Shown: positions 24,697 to 33,890, numbered from the stretch's first letter. The stretch is DNA of 64,000 nucleotides from Chryseobacterium cucumeris (GCF_001593385.1 NZ_LUVZ01000046.1:124001-188000); one strand, 5' to 3'. Translations and numbers: made by a program. Notes: generated from the letters alone by a model not told the origin.

Positions 24697-27600
24697 ATGT
24701 TAAAACAATTTATAGAAAGACCAGTCCTTTCAACGGTCATCTCCATAATACTCTTATTATTGGGAGCTTTGTCTCTCTTTAATCTACCGATTGCCCTTTT
24801 CCCGGACATCGCTCCACCAAGCGTTCAGGTAACGGCATTCTACCCTGGAGCCAATGCTGAGGTCGTAGCCCGTTCGGTAGCCACTCCTATTGAGGAAGCT
24901 GTAAACGGAGTTGAGAACATGACTTATATGACCTCAAACTCCAGTAACGACGGTACCATGACCCTGAGTGTTTTCTTCAAACAGGGTGCCGATGCAGACA
25001 ATGCGGCAGTAAACGTACAGAACCGTGTATCGAAAGCGATGAGCCAGCTGCCTCAGGAAGTGGTACAGGCCGGGATCTCAACCCAGAAGGTTCAGAACAG
25101 TATGATTATGTTCATGGGACTGACCAGTGAAGATGCAAAACAATATGATGAATTATTCCTTCAAAACTATCTGAAGATCAATGTTATTCCACAGATACAG
25201 CGTATTCCGGGGGTAGCACAGGCTCAGGTATTCGGGACAAGGGATTATTCCATGAGAATCTGGCTGAAACCGGATCGTCTGGCAGCCAATAATCTTTCGC
25301 CTCAGGAAGTTTTGGGAGCCATTAAAGACCACAACCTTGAAGCTGCTCCGGGCCGTCTTGGACAGGGAAGTAAGGAAACCTACGAGTATATCCTTAAATA
25401 TAAAGGAAAACTGAATAAGGGTGAAGACTATGAAAACATCGCCATCAAAGCAAACAGTGATGGATCTTTCTTAAGATTAAAAGATGTTGCAAGAGTAGAA
25501 TTCGGTTCTTATACCTATACTGCGACCAACAGGGTAGACGGAAAACCGGTTGCCGGATTTGCTATCCTGCAGACAGCCGGATCCAATGCCAACGAAATCC
25601 TTACGGAAATTGAAAAGCAGGTGAAAGTAATGGAAACCACTCTTCCAAAAGGAGTGAAGCCAATCATCATGTACAACTCTAAAGACTTCCTGGATGCTTC
25701 TATCCATCAGGTTGTGGAAACACTTGTTATCGCCTTCATCTTGGTATTTATTGTAGTATTTATTTTCCTTCAGGATTTCAGATCTACCTTAATTCCGGCT
25801 ATTGCCGTACCCGTTGCGATTATAGGAACCTTCTTCTTCCTGCAGTTATTTGGTTTCAGTATCAATATGCTTACGTTATTTGCATTGGTACTCGCCATTG
25901 GTATTGTAGTGGATGATGCCATTGTGGTGGTGGAAGCCGTCCATTCTAAAATGGAACAGACAGGAATGCCTGTAGAGCATGCTACCATGCACTCGATGAG
26001 TGAAATTTCAGGAGCCATTATTTCCATTACACTGGTAATGTGTGCCGTGTTTATTCCGGTTGGTTTCATGCAGGGGCCTGCAGGAGTTTTCTACAGACAG
26101 TTTGCTTTCACATTGGCGATTGCGATTTTAATTTCAGCGGTTAATGCATTAACATTGAGCCCTGCATTATGTGCGATGTTCTTAAATGATCCTCAGGGAG
26201 AACATGGGGAGCACGGTCATAAAAAAGGTTTTGGAGCAAGGTTCTTCAATGCTTTCAATGCGAGCTTCAACAGCATGACCAGAAAATATATTTACAGCCT
26301 TAAGTTTTTAATTAAAAACAAATGGGTTGCGATAGGAGGTCTTGTTATCATCACAGCAGCAAGTGTATTTTTAATCAAGAAAGCGCCGTCAGGATTCATT
26401 CCTACGGAAGACCAGGGATTCGTATTATATGCAGTGAATACTCCTCCGGGAAGTTCACTGGAAAGAACCCACAGAGCTACGGCTCAAATTGATAAAATTA
26501 TCAACGGTGAAAAAGCAACCAACCACCTTTGGGTAGCGGACGGGATGAACTTCATCAGTAATGCCAACGCATCTCCCTATTCTGCAGGTTTCATCAAGCT
26601 TAAAGATTATGACAAGCGTGGTGAAATGAAAGATCCCGATCAGATTGCAGCAACGTTGACAGGTAAGGTAAGTCAGGTGAAAGATGCCCACGCATTCTTC
26701 TTCAACTTCCCTACTGTACAAGGTTTCGGTAACGTTTCCGGATTTGAATTCATGCTTCAGGACAAAACGAATGGTTCTTTTGAACAGTTGGGAACAACCA
26801 CTCAGCAGTTTATCGGAGAGCTTATGAAAAGACCTGAAATTGCTTTTGCCTTCACAACGTATGCCGCAGGAAACCCTCAGTATACTATTGATGTGGATAC
26901 TGATAAAGCTAACCAGCTGGGCGTTTCTGTAACAGAACTGATGCAGACCATGCAGATTTATTTCGGAAGCAGCTTTGTATCAGATTTCAACAGATTCGGG
27001 AAGTATTACAGAGTAATGGCTCAGGCAGATATTCCTTACCGTACGGATGTTAATTCACTCGAAGGAATCTATGTAAAAAATAAATCGGGAGAAATGGTTC
27101 CTGCCAAAACTCTGGTTACTCTAAAAAGATCTTTCGGTCCTGAAACAGTAACAAGAAATAACCTTTTCAATGCTGTTACGATTAACGGAACTCCGAAACC
27201 TGGTTACAGTACCGGAGATGCCATCAAAGCGGTTGAAGAGGTTGCTCAACAGTCACTCCCAAGAGGATATGGATATGAGTGGACAGGGATTACCCGTGAA
27301 GAAATTAAAACAAGCGGACAGACTGCCTTTATTTTCTTCTTAAGTATTCTATTCGTTTACTTCTTACTGGCAGCTCAATATGAAAGTTATATCCTTCCTT
27401 TTGCGATTATTCTTACCATTCCTACAGGTATTTTCGGAGTATTTGCCTTCACAGGATTAGCAGGAATTGATAACAATATTTACGTTCAGGTAGGATTGAT
27501 CATGCTTGTGGGACTATTGGCTAAGAATGCCATCCTGATTGTAGAATTTGCTGTACAGAGAAGAAAGGCAGGTAAAACACTGATAGAATCTGCACTTCAG

Positions 27601-27879
27601 GCATCAAGATTACGTTTAAGACCGATCTTAATGACCTCTTTTGCCTTCATCGTGGGAATGCTTCCACTGGTATGGACGCAAGGTGCTTCTTCAAAAGGAA
27701 ACCACTCTATCGGTTACAGTACCGTAGGAGGAATGCTTACAGGGGTAATCTTCGGGATCTTTATCATTCCGGTAATGTATGTAGTGTTCCAGTACCTGCA
27801 TGAAAAAATGCCAAGCAGAAAAAAGAAAAGACTTCTGAAAAAACAAATGGAGGAAGAACTTTTAGCTGCTAGTCACTAA
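24697..27879 (+). CDS. RND efflux permease, HAE1 (AcrB-like)
   Basis: 1060 residues, the usual size of hydrophobe/amphiphile RND pumps. The N-terminus FIERPVLSTVISIILLLLGA is the first membrane helix. The porter loops carry PDIAPPSVQVTAFYPGANAE and the second membrane block carries VLAIGIVVDDAIVVVEAVHS with the proton-relay Asp pair. The C-terminal half repeats this plan with VGLLAKNAILIVEFA. The C-terminus is Lys-rich and cytoplasmic. Forms a trimer driven by protons and works with the adaptor before it and the outer-membrane factor after it. Substrate range cannot be read from sequence. Confidence 0.95.
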   Translation: MLKQFIERPVLSTVISIILLLLGALSLFNLPIALFPDIAPPSVQVTAFYPGANAEVVARSVATPIEEAVNGVENMTYMTSNSSNDGTMTLSVFFKQGADADNAAVNVQNRVSKAMSQLPQEVVQAGISTQKVQNSMIMFMGLTSEDAKQYDELFLQNYLKINVIPQIQRIPGVAQAQVFGTRDYSMRIWLKPDRLAANNLSPQEVLGAIKDHNLEAAPGRLGQGSKETYEYILKYKGKLNKGEDYENIAIKANSDGSFLRLKDVARVEFGSYTYTATNRVDGKPVAGFAILQTAGSNANEILTEIEKQVKVMETTLPKGVKPIIMYNSKDFLDASIHQVVETLVIAFILVFIVVFIFLQDFRSTLIPAIAVPVAIIGTFFFLQLFGFSINMLTLFALVLAIGIVVDDAIVVVEAVHSKMEQTGMPVEHATMHSMSEISGAIISITLVMCAVFIPVGFMQGPAGVFYRQFAFTLAIAILISAVNALTLSPALCAMFLNDPQGEHGEHGHKKGFGARFFNAFNASFNSMTRKYIYSLKFLIKNKWVAIGGLVIITAASVFLIKKAPSGFIPTEDQGFVLYAVNTPPGSSLERTHRATAQIDKIINGEKATNHLWVADGMNFISNANASPYSAGFIKLKDYDKRGEMKDPDQIAATLTGKVSQVKDAHAFFFNFPTVQGFGNVSGFEFMLQDKTNGSFEQLGTTTQQFIGELMKRPEIAFAFTTYAAGNPQYTIDVDTDKANQLGVSVTELMQTMQIYFGSSFVSDFNRFGKYYRVMAQADIPYRTDVNSLEGIYVKNKSGEMVPAKTLVTLKRSFGPETVTRNNLFNAVTINGTPKPGYSTGDAIKAVEEVAQQSLPRGYGYEWTGITREEIKTSGQTAFIFFLSILFVYFLLAAQYESYILPFAIILTIPTGIFGVFAFTGLAGIDNNIYVQVGLIMLVGLLAKNAILIVEFAVQRRKAGKTLIESALQASRLRLRPILMTSFAFIVGMLPLVWTQGASSKGNHSIGYSTVGGMLTGVIFGIFIIPVMYVVFQYLHEKMPSRKKKRLLKKQMEEELLAASH

Positions 27880-28048
27880 TAAAAAAATGAATGACAAAAA
27901 CTTAGAGAAAATTTTAAGATCATAGGTTTACCTATTTACCTGCCTGTTCTTAATGGTTTTAAAAACTAACTATTTTCTCCTACTAAAGAAATTTTTGCAT
28001 CAACAGAAACCTCTCTAAGTTTTGTCTTCAATTAAAAGTTTAAAAACT

Positions 28049-29461
28049 ATGAAACGAGTAAAAAATATTATTCTAACATTTGTGCTGGCCATCGGCTCTG
28101 TTTCGTGTGTGTCTAAACTGGCCTACACGGAGCCTGAGCTTCCACTTCCGGAAAAGTTCCAGTACACTGCCACTGCAGACACAGCCAGTATAGCTAACCT
28201 GGAGTGGAAACAGTTTTTCAGTGATCCTATTTTACAGGGACTGATTGAAAAAGGAATTAAAAATAATTATGATCTTCAGATTGCCTTAAAGCAGGTGGCT
28301 GCTTCACAGGAAAAACTGAAACAGGCAAAATATATGCAGTATCCGGATGTTGGGTTCGGAGTAAGCGGACAGATTTCAAGACCATCCAAAAACAGCATGA
28401 ACGGGCAAAGCTTAAATTTATTTTTAGGTTCAAGCCATGTTGAAGACTATAACGCAGCCTTCAATCTTTCATGGGAAGCAGATATCTGGGGAAAAATCAA
28501 AAACCAGCAGGAAGTTTCAAGAATGCAGTATCTTCAGACGTATGAAGGTTCAAAAGCAGTTCAGACTCAGGTAGTAGCAGCTATTGCACAAGGGTATTAT
28601 AATTTGTTAATGCTTGACAGACAATTGGCTATTGCAAAATCCAACCTGGAACTGACCAGCAATACCCTTTTAATGACCCAAAAAATGTGGGAAAGCGGCG
28701 ATAATACTTCTTTGGGAGTTCAGCAGGCCGCAGCACAGAAACAGGCTACAGAACTTCTGATAGCCCAGCTGGAGCAGAATATTGCCATCCAGGAAAATGC
28801 ACTGAGTATTCTGGTTGGAGAACTTCCCAATAAAGTCGACAGAACCATTGAAATGTCTGATACTTCACTGCCTCAAAACATTACTGCAGGACTTCCGGCA
28901 GCTATGGTAAGCAGAAGACCAGACGTTCGTCAGCAGGAACTGGTTTTATTAGAATCCAATGCGATGGTAGGAATTGCTCAGGCAAATATGTATCCTGCAT
29001 TGAAAATTACTGCGAATGGTGGAGTAAATTCATTCAAATTTGATAACTGGTTCCAGATTCCGGCTTCGTTATTCGGATCGGTTTTAGGAGGAATTACCCA
29101 GCCTATTTTTCAGAAAAGACAATTGAAAACAGATCTGGAAGTAGCCAAAATTCAAAGAGAAAAAAATGTACTTGCATTCCGTCAATCAGTATTAAATGCC
29201 GTGGGAGAAATTTCTGATGCTTTGGTTTCCAATGAAAACTTAAAAGTTCAGGAACAAAAAGCGACAGAACAGGCAACTACACTAAAAGATGGAATTAAAA
29301 GTGCACAACTTCTTTACAAAGGAGGTTCAGCCAATTACCTGGAAGTGATTACAGCACAGGGGAATTCCCTACAGGCAGAGTTGAATCTGGCTTCCATAAA
29401 AAGACAGAGATTAAGCAGCATTGTAGATTTATACAGAGCTTTAGGCGGCGGTTGGAAGTAG
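28049..29461 (+). CDS. Outer-membrane efflux factor (TolC/OprM, NodT type) lipoprotein
   Basis: 470 residues from the ATG at 28049; the TTG nine codons upstream is not needed because the signal peptide starts at MKRVKNIILTFVLAIGSVSC with its lipobox Cys. Two outer-membrane efflux repeats are visible, each with helical hairpin signatures: NYDLQIALKQVAASQEKLKQ and ISWEADIW-like FNLSWEADIWGKIKNQQEV, then SRRPDVRQQELVLLESNAMV and GGSANYLEVITAQGNSLQAE. Completes the three-part pump. 169 bases separate it from the permease, with a 12-bp inverted repeat at the ends of the gap. A terminator follows. Confidence 0.94.
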   Translation: MKRVKNIILTFVLAIGSVSCVSKLAYTEPELPLPEKFQYTATADTASIANLEWKQFFSDPILQGLIEKGIKNNYDLQIALKQVAASQEKLKQAKYMQYPDVGFGVSGQISRPSKNSMNGQSLNLFLGSSHVEDYNAAFNLSWEADIWGKIKNQQEVSRMQYLQTYEGSKAVQTQVVAAIAQGYYNLLMLDRQLAIAKSNLELTSNTLLMTQKMWESGDNTSLGVQQAAAQKQATELLIAQLEQNIAIQENALSILVGELPNKVDRTIEMSDTSLPQNITAGLPAAMVSRRPDVRQQELVLLESNAMVGIAQANMYPALKITANGGVNSFKFDNWFQIPASLFGSVLGGITQPIFQKRQLKTDLEVAKIQREKNVLAFRQSVLNAVGEISDALVSNENLKVQEQKATEQATTLKDGIKSAQLLYKGGSANYLEVITAQGNSLQAELNLASIKRQRLSSIVDLYRALGGGWK

Positions 29462-29486
29462 TAAATTAAATTATATTTGTTTTAAT

Positions 29487-29516
29487 ATGCGGTTCTTTTC
29501 AGAGCCGCATTTTTTG
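29487..29516 (+). terminator. Terminator of the efflux operon
   Basis: ATGCGGTTCT and AGAGCCGCAT (one G-U type pair) with a 4-base loop, then six T. Confidence 0.85.
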
Positions 29517-29599
29517 TATTGTTTCTGTTTATCTACAATATGAATTTAAACTTGGATTCCTAAGGAATGACACAGTGTATGGATAAATGAAGCGTCCGG

Positions 29600-29680
29600 T
29601 TTGTCATTCTGAATGGAACAAAGTGGAATGAAGAATCTTTAAAAACAATCGATGAGATTCTTCCTTCGTCAGAATGACAA
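29600..29680. repeat. 81-bp element bounded by a perfect 13-bp inverted repeat
   Basis: TTTGTCATTCTGA at 29600-29612 and its exact complement at 29668-29680, with an inner pair AAGAATCTTT / GAGATTCTT. The word TGTCATTCTGA with AAGAATCTT is typical of short non-coding repeats scattered in Bacteroidota genomes (from memory). It lies between the pump terminator and miaA. Confidence 0.75.
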
Positions 29681-29694
29681 ACTAAGTGCTTAAT

Positions 29695-30615
29695 TTATTC
29701 CTGAAATTGCTCAGCAATCCATTTTAACAGAGCCTCAAAGTCTTTCTGAGAATATCCCAACTGTAAATAATGAATATCGTCCGCCTTTCTGTACCATGTC
29801 AATTGGCGTTTTGCATATCTGCGGCTGTTCTTTTTAATTTCCGAAACCGCAAAATCAAGATCCCATTCTCCATCAAAATATTTGAACAGTTCAGCGTAAC
29901 CTACAGTATTCAAAGCTGTCAACCCTTTGAATTTCTCAAGACTTTTCACCTCATCCAGCAAGCCGTTCTCCATCATGATATCCACTCTGCGGTTAATTCT
30001 TTCATATAATTCTTCCCTTGGAGCTTCTATCCCGATTCTGATGACATTAAAATCTCTTCCATTTTGAGAAACCGAAATATGTTCAGAATATTTTTTATCC
30101 GTCTGCCAGATAATATCAATAGCTCTCAACAGCCTGCGGTGATTGTGAATATCCACCACACTGAAATATTCAGGATCCAGTTCTTTTAAAATCTCCTGAA
30201 GTTTTTCTATTCCCTCCTGCTCCATCATATTTTGAAGCTTTTCCTGGTTTTCAGCATTGGCTTCCGGAAGATCATGCAGACCTTCTATCACCGCTTTTTC
30301 ATACATCATGCTTCCTCCAACAAGAATTACCGTGTCATGAGCAGTAAAAAGTTCATTGAGTTTCTGAAGAGCATCTTCTTCATACTGCCCGATAGAATAA
30401 TACTCTTCCACTGAAAGATTTCCAATAAAATGATGAGGTGCCTGCCCCAGTTCTTCTTCCGAAGGGGCTGCCGTTCCTATTTTCATTTCTTTAAAAAACT
30501 GACGGGAATCACAGGAAATAATCTCCGTATTGAAATGTTTCGCCAAATCAATTGCCAATCTCGTTTTTCCAATTCCGGTGGGTCCTACTACAGAAATTAA
30601 ATTTTTCTTTTTCAC
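29695..30615 (-). CDS. miaA: tRNA dimethylallyltransferase
   Basis: Adds a dimethylallyl group to A37 of tRNAs that read UNN codons. 306 residues. The P-loop VVGPTGIGKTRLAIDLA is at the N-terminus, IISCDSRQFFKEMKIGTAAP follows, then IHNHRRLLRAIDI and near the end SRRYAKRQLTWYRK with the substrate-binding basic residues. The start at MKKKNLISVVGPTG fits the family. The downstream side (below 29695) has only the repeat element; the upstream side is a repeat-bearing gap before the divergent yicC. Confidence 0.95.
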   Translation of the reverse strand: MKKKNLISVVGPTGIGKTRLAIDLAKHFNTEIISCDSRQFFKEMKIGTAAPSEEELGQAPHHFIGNLSVEEYYSIGQYEEDALQKLNELFTAHDTVILVGGSMMYEKAVIEGLHDLPEANAENQEKLQNMMEQEGIEKLQEILKELDPEYFSVVDIHNHRRLLRAIDIIWQTDKKYSEHISVSQNGRDFNVIRIGIEAPREELYERINRRVDIMMENGLLDEVKSLEKFKGLTALNTVGYAELFKYFDGEWDLDFAVSEIKKNSRRYAKRQLTWYRKADDIHYLQLGYSQKDFEALLKWIAEQFQE

Positions 30616-30649
30616 AGCGCTAATTTACGAAAATGGGTTTATTTAATTT

Positions 30650-30739
30650 GCTGGAAGATGGAAGCCTGAGGTTGGAGGTTAATTAAATCTCATTATATAT
30701 TTACAACAACCTTCCAGCTTCTCGCCTCCATCTTCCAGC
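30650..30739. repeat. CTTCCAGC-type intergenic inverted repeat, copy 2
   Basis: GCTGGAAGATGGA at 30650-30662 and its exact complement at 30727-30739, with further imperfect pairing inside (GGTTGGAGG against CCTTCCAGC). It is the best-preserved of three copies in the window. Confidence 0.7.
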
Positions 30740-30774
30740 CATTCAACATTAGTTAAACTATAGACTTAAATGTT

Positions 30775-30782
30775 TATCTTTG
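30775..30782 (+). promoter_or_regulatory. -7 box of the yicC/gmk transcript
   Basis: TATCTTTG fits TAnnTTTG exactly, 17 bases before the yicC ATG. The -33 region reads GTTA instead of TTG. Confidence 0.6.
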
Positions 30783-30799
30783 TAGAACAATAAAAAACT

Positions 30800-31657
30800 A
30801 TGATTTTATCAATGACCGGATTCGGTAGAGCCGAAGATGTTTTTGAAGGAAAAAAAATTACTATTGATATTAAATCTCTGAACAGCAAGAGCTTTGATTT
30901 AAATATTAAAATTCCTTTACGTTATAAAGAAAAAGAATTTGAAATCAGAAAAATTCTTAACGATAGAATTATCCGTGGAAAAGTAGACTGCTACGTTAAT
31001 ATCGAGAATCTTGAAGAGTCCAACGATGTAAAAATCAATAAAAACTTAATTGACTCTTATATTAACGAACTTAAAAACATAGCTTCTGACGGTCCCAATT
31101 TCGAATACCTTAAAATGGCAGTAAGACTTCCTGATGCCATCACTTCAAGACCTGACGAATTAACGGAAGGTGAATGGGAAGCTCTGGCTAAGATTGTCAA
31201 TAATGCCGTAGACAGATTCGAAGAATTCAGAAGAACTGAGGGTGGTATCTTACACGAAGAACTCAACAGAAATATTCAGAATATCGACAAATATCTTAGC
31301 GAAGTGATTCCTTTTGAAGAAGAAAGAATTGTAAGCGTGAAAGAACGTTATCAGAAATCTTTGAAAGAATTTGAAAATGTTGATGAAACACGTTTCTATC
31401 AGGAAATGGCCTATTTCACTGAAAAACTTGATATTTCTGAAGAAAAGGTAAGACTTGCCCAACACCTGAAATATTATAAAGAAGTAATGGACAATGAATC
31501 TTTCAACGGAAAAAAACTGGGATTTATTTCTCAGGAAATCGGAAGAGAAATCAATACACTGGGTTCTAAAGCCAATCACGCAGAAATCCAGAAACTGGTG
31601 GTAATGATGAAAGACGACCTTGAAAAAATAAAAGAACAAACGTTAAACGTATTGTAA
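30800..31657 (+). CDS. yicC: YicC family endoribonuclease-like protein
   Basis: 285 residues with the two halves of the family. The N-terminal domain starts at once with MILSMTGFGRAE and INIKSLNSK-like IDIKSLNSKSFDLNIKIP. The C-terminal DUF1732 domain ends with KKLGFISQEIGREINTLGSK and HAEIQKLVVMMKDDLEKIKE. E. coli YicC has been reported as an endoribonuclease affecting small RNAs (established, from memory). The guanylate kinase gene follows 86 bases downstream, a neighbour pairing widely kept in bacteria. Confidence 0.93.
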   Translation: MILSMTGFGRAEDVFEGKKITIDIKSLNSKSFDLNIKIPLRYKEKEFEIRKILNDRIIRGKVDCYVNIENLEESNDVKINKNLIDSYINELKNIASDGPNFEYLKMAVRLPDAITSRPDELTEGEWEALAKIVNNAVDRFEEFRRTEGGILHEELNRNIQNIDKYLSEVIPFEEERIVSVKERYQKSLKEFENVDETRFYQEMAYFTEKLDISEEKVRLAQHLKYYKEVMDNESFNGKKLGFISQEIGREINTLGSKANHAEIQKLVVMMKDDLEKIKEQTLNVL

Positions 31658-31743
31658 TGATAGATACGAGGTGCGAGTTGTGTGGTTGTTATTTCTAATA
31701 ATGGAACACCAAACTCGAAACCCGTAACCCGAAACCCAAAAAA

Positions 31744-32307
31744 ATGGATAAAGTAATTATATTTTCAGCACCATCAGGGAGCGGAAAAACTACATTGGTA
31801 AAGCATTCACTGGAGACATTTCCTCAACTGGAATTTTCAATCTCATGTACGACAAGACAGCCAAGAGGAAGTGAAGTACATGCCGTAGATTATCATTTTC
31901 TGACACCGGAGGAGTTCAGACAGAAAATTTCCGAAGATGCTTTTGTAGAATATGAAGAAGTTTATACTGACAAATATTACGGTACTTTAAAATCTGAAGT
32001 GGAGAAAATCTGGAATCAGGGAAAAGTAGTTATTTTTGATGTAGATGTAAAAGGAGGAATTTCGTTAAAAAAATATTTCGGTGATAAAGCGCTGTCTATT
32101 TTTATAGAACCGCCTTCCATTGAAGAATTGGAACGAAGATTGATCTCCAGAAACACAGATGATGCAGAAACCATAAAAACCCGTGTCGCAAAGGCAGAAG
32201 AAGAAATGACCTACGCCAGCGGGTTTGACAAGATCGTGATTAATGAAGATCTTGATGCAGCTAAAAAAGAAATAGAAAGTTTAATAAAAAGTTTTATCAG
32301 TAATTAA
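31744..32307 (+). CDS. gmk: Guanylate kinase
   Basis: Phosphorylates GMP to GDP with ATP. 187 residues, normal length. P-loop FSAPSGSGKTTLVKH at the N-terminus, SISCTTRQPRGSEVHAVDYH is the GMP-binding stretch, and VVIFDVDVKGGISLKKYF and LISRNTDDAETIKTRV follow as expected. Preceded by yicC; the gap holds words of the type ACTCGAAACCCGTAACCC that look like a short dispersed repeat. nadA follows after a second repeat-bearing gap. Confidence 0.95.
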   Translation: MDKVIIFSAPSGSGKTTLVKHSLETFPQLEFSISCTTRQPRGSEVHAVDYHFLTPEEFRQKISEDAFVEYEEVYTDKYYGTLKSEVEKIWNQGKVVIFDVDVKGGISLKKYFGDKALSIFIEPPSIEELERRLISRNTDDAETIKTRVAKAEEEMTYASGFDKIVINEDLDAAKKEIESLIKSFISN

Positions 32308-32308
32308 T

Positions 32309-32338
32309 GGCTGGAAGATGGAAGAAGGAGGATGGGAG
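32309..32338. repeat. CTTCCAGC-type repeat, half copy 3
   Basis: GGCTGGAAGATGGAAGAAGG and the next bases match the left arm of the 30650 element. The right arm is replaced by TAACTTCTAA-type words (32350-32392), as seen at 8222-8289, so two repeat families adjoin here. Confidence 0.5.
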
Positions 32339-32411
32339 TAAAATACTACACTCAAAATCTAACTTCTAATTTCTAACCTCTAGCTTCTGATCATAAAAAA
32401 TTGAGGTTGAT

Positions 32412-33431
32412 ATGAGTACCGAAACATTAGAAAAAGCTAAATCTGCAATTCCTGTCAGAGGATTTCTGGATATAAAAGATATTGCTATTCCTCAGGGTGA
32501 AGAATTGGTGAAGGCCATTCTCAAACTAAAAGAAGAAAAAAATGCGGTTATTCTTGCCCATTATTACCAGCCCGGAGAAATTCAGGACATCGCAGATTTC
32601 CTTGGAGATTCTTTACAGTTGGCAAGACAGGCTAAAGATACCAATGCTGACATGATTGTATTCTGTGGAGTACATTTCATGGCAGAAGCCGCAAAAATTC
32701 TTAATCCAACTAAAAAAGTAGTTCTTCCTGATACCATGGCCGGATGCTCTCTGGCAGATGGTTGTTCCGGAGAAGGACTGAGAAAAATGCGTGAGCAGCA
32801 CCCGAATGCTTTAATTGCCACTTACATCAACTGTAATGCAGAAACTAAAGCTGAAAGTGATATTATCGTTACAAGTTCAAACGCTGAAACAGTGATTGAA
32901 GCACTTCCGAAAGACAGACCCATCATTTTTGCACCTGACAAAAACCTGGGAAGATACCTTTCTAAGAAAACAGGCCGCGATATGATCCTTTGGGATGGAA
33001 GCTGTGTGGTACACGAAGCATTTTCAATGGAAAGAATTGCCCAGCAATTGGCTGACAATCCGGATGCAAAACTGATTGCACACCCTGAAAGCGAAGAAGC
33101 AGTTTTAAAACTGGCCCATTTTATCGGTTCCACTTCTGCCCTTTTGAACTATGTAGAAAAAGATGACTGCCAGAAATTCATCATCGCTACAGAAGAAGGA
33201 ATTCTTCACGAAATGAGAAAACGTGCGCCTCACAAGGAACTGATTCCTGCATTGGTTTTTGATGAAAGCTGTAATTGTTCAGAATGTTTCTATATGAAAC
33301 GTAATACCATGGAAAAGCTGTATTTATGTATGAAATATGAGCTTCCAGAAATTCTTATCGACGAAGAATTAAGATTAAAAGCATTAAAACCTATTGAAGC
33401 GATGCTTGATCTTTCCAAAAGCATAAAATAA
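32412..33431 (+). CDS. nadA: Quinolinate synthase
   Basis: Condenses iminoaspartate with dihydroxyacetone phosphate to quinolinate in NAD synthesis, using a 4Fe-4S cluster. 339 residues. Landmarks: NAVILAHYYQPGEIQDIADF (substrate His-Tyr), GVHFMAEAAKILNP, MAGCSLAD, a Cys in TYINCNAETKAESD, and the late Cys cluster CNCSECFYM. The three cluster cysteines expected for the family can be placed in these blocks. No nadB or nadC neighbour is in the window. The first small-peptide gene follows 51 bases downstream. Confidence 0.95.
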   Translation: MSTETLEKAKSAIPVRGFLDIKDIAIPQGEELVKAILKLKEEKNAVILAHYYQPGEIQDIADFLGDSLQLARQAKDTNADMIVFCGVHFMAEAAKILNPTKKVVLPDTMAGCSLADGCSGEGLRKMREQHPNALIATYINCNAETKAESDIIVTSSNAETVIEALPKDRPIIFAPDKNLGRYLSKKTGRDMILWDGSCVVHEAFSMERIAQQLADNPDAKLIAHPESEEAVLKLAHFIGSTSALLNYVEKDDCQKFIIATEEGILHEMRKRAPHKELIPALVFDESCNCSECFYMKRNTMEKLYLCMKYELPEILIDEELRLKALKPIEAMLDLSKSIK

Positions 33432-33482
33432 TTTTTTTATCACGAATATTTATTATATTTAAAACTTAAACTAATAATAAAT

Positions 33483-33644
33483 ATGAAAAATCTAAAAAAA
33501 TTAGACAGAAGAAGTCTTAAAAATGTAAACGGAGGAAGTAACATATGTAACTTAAACTGCGAAATACATGAAACCTGCGGAGCGGGATGTAATGGAGAAT
33601 TAATCTGCGTACCCAGAGGAATGTATATTCCGGATAACTGTTAA
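33483..33644 (+). CDS. Double-glycine-leader Cys-rich peptide 1
   Basis: A 53-residue gene. Leader MKNLKKLDRRSLKNVNGG, then a core of about 35 residues with six Cys (SNICNLNCEIHETCGAGCN, LICVPRG and a terminal NC). The leader is shared with five neighbours on the other strand, and the double Gly is the expected cleavage site of a C39-type peptidase/ABC exporter. Chryseobacterium genomes carry many such bacteriocin-like small proteins (family knowledge, from memory). It is the only plus-strand member and ends at a bidirectional terminator. Function unknown: a bacteriocin, a signal peptide or a Cys-rich toxin are possible. Confidence 0.8.
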   Translation: MKNLKKLDRRSLKNVNGGSNICNLNCEIHETCGAGCNGELICVPRGMYIPDNC

Positions 33645-33649
33645 AAAAT

Positions 33650-33676
33650 AAAGCACTGTTTTTACAGTGCTTTTTT
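33650..33676. terminator. Bidirectional terminator between peptide genes 1 and 2
   Basis: AAAGCACTGT-TTTT-ACAGTGCTTT with T-runs on both outer sides; serves the convergent genes at 33483 and 33684. Confidence 0.85.
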
Positions 33677-33683
33677 ATTTTTA

Positions 33684-33890
33684 TTATGCAGTGATTGCAA
33701 CAAAGCAATCTGCACTCACAACAACGCACATTCTGCAATTTTCGGACAATGTCCAATATGCATCGCACGAAGGATCACTGGAAGAGCCTGGTCCAAAAAC
33801 CAGATGGGTAGGACAACCATCACAACTTGATATACCAGCACCTTTCATTTGTTCCAAATCTCTTCTGTTCAGTTTCTTTAATTTTTTCAT
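33684..33890 (-). CDS. Double-glycine-type-leader Cys-rich peptide 2
   Basis: 68 residues. Leader MKKLKKLNRRDLEQMKGAG has Gly-Ala where its relatives have Gly-Gly. The core has six Cys: SCDGCP near its start, SCDAYWTLSENCRMCVVVSA in the middle and DCF at the end. The tail pattern C-x-(M)-C-V-V-V-S-x-x-C is nearly the same in peptides 3 and 6, so these three form a subfamily. It is the last gene of a minus-strand series and ends against the terminator at 33650-33676. Confidence 0.82.
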   Translation of the reverse strand: MKKLKKLNRRDLEQMKGAGISSCDGCPTHLVFGPGSSSDPSCDAYWTLSENCRMCVVVSADCFVAITA

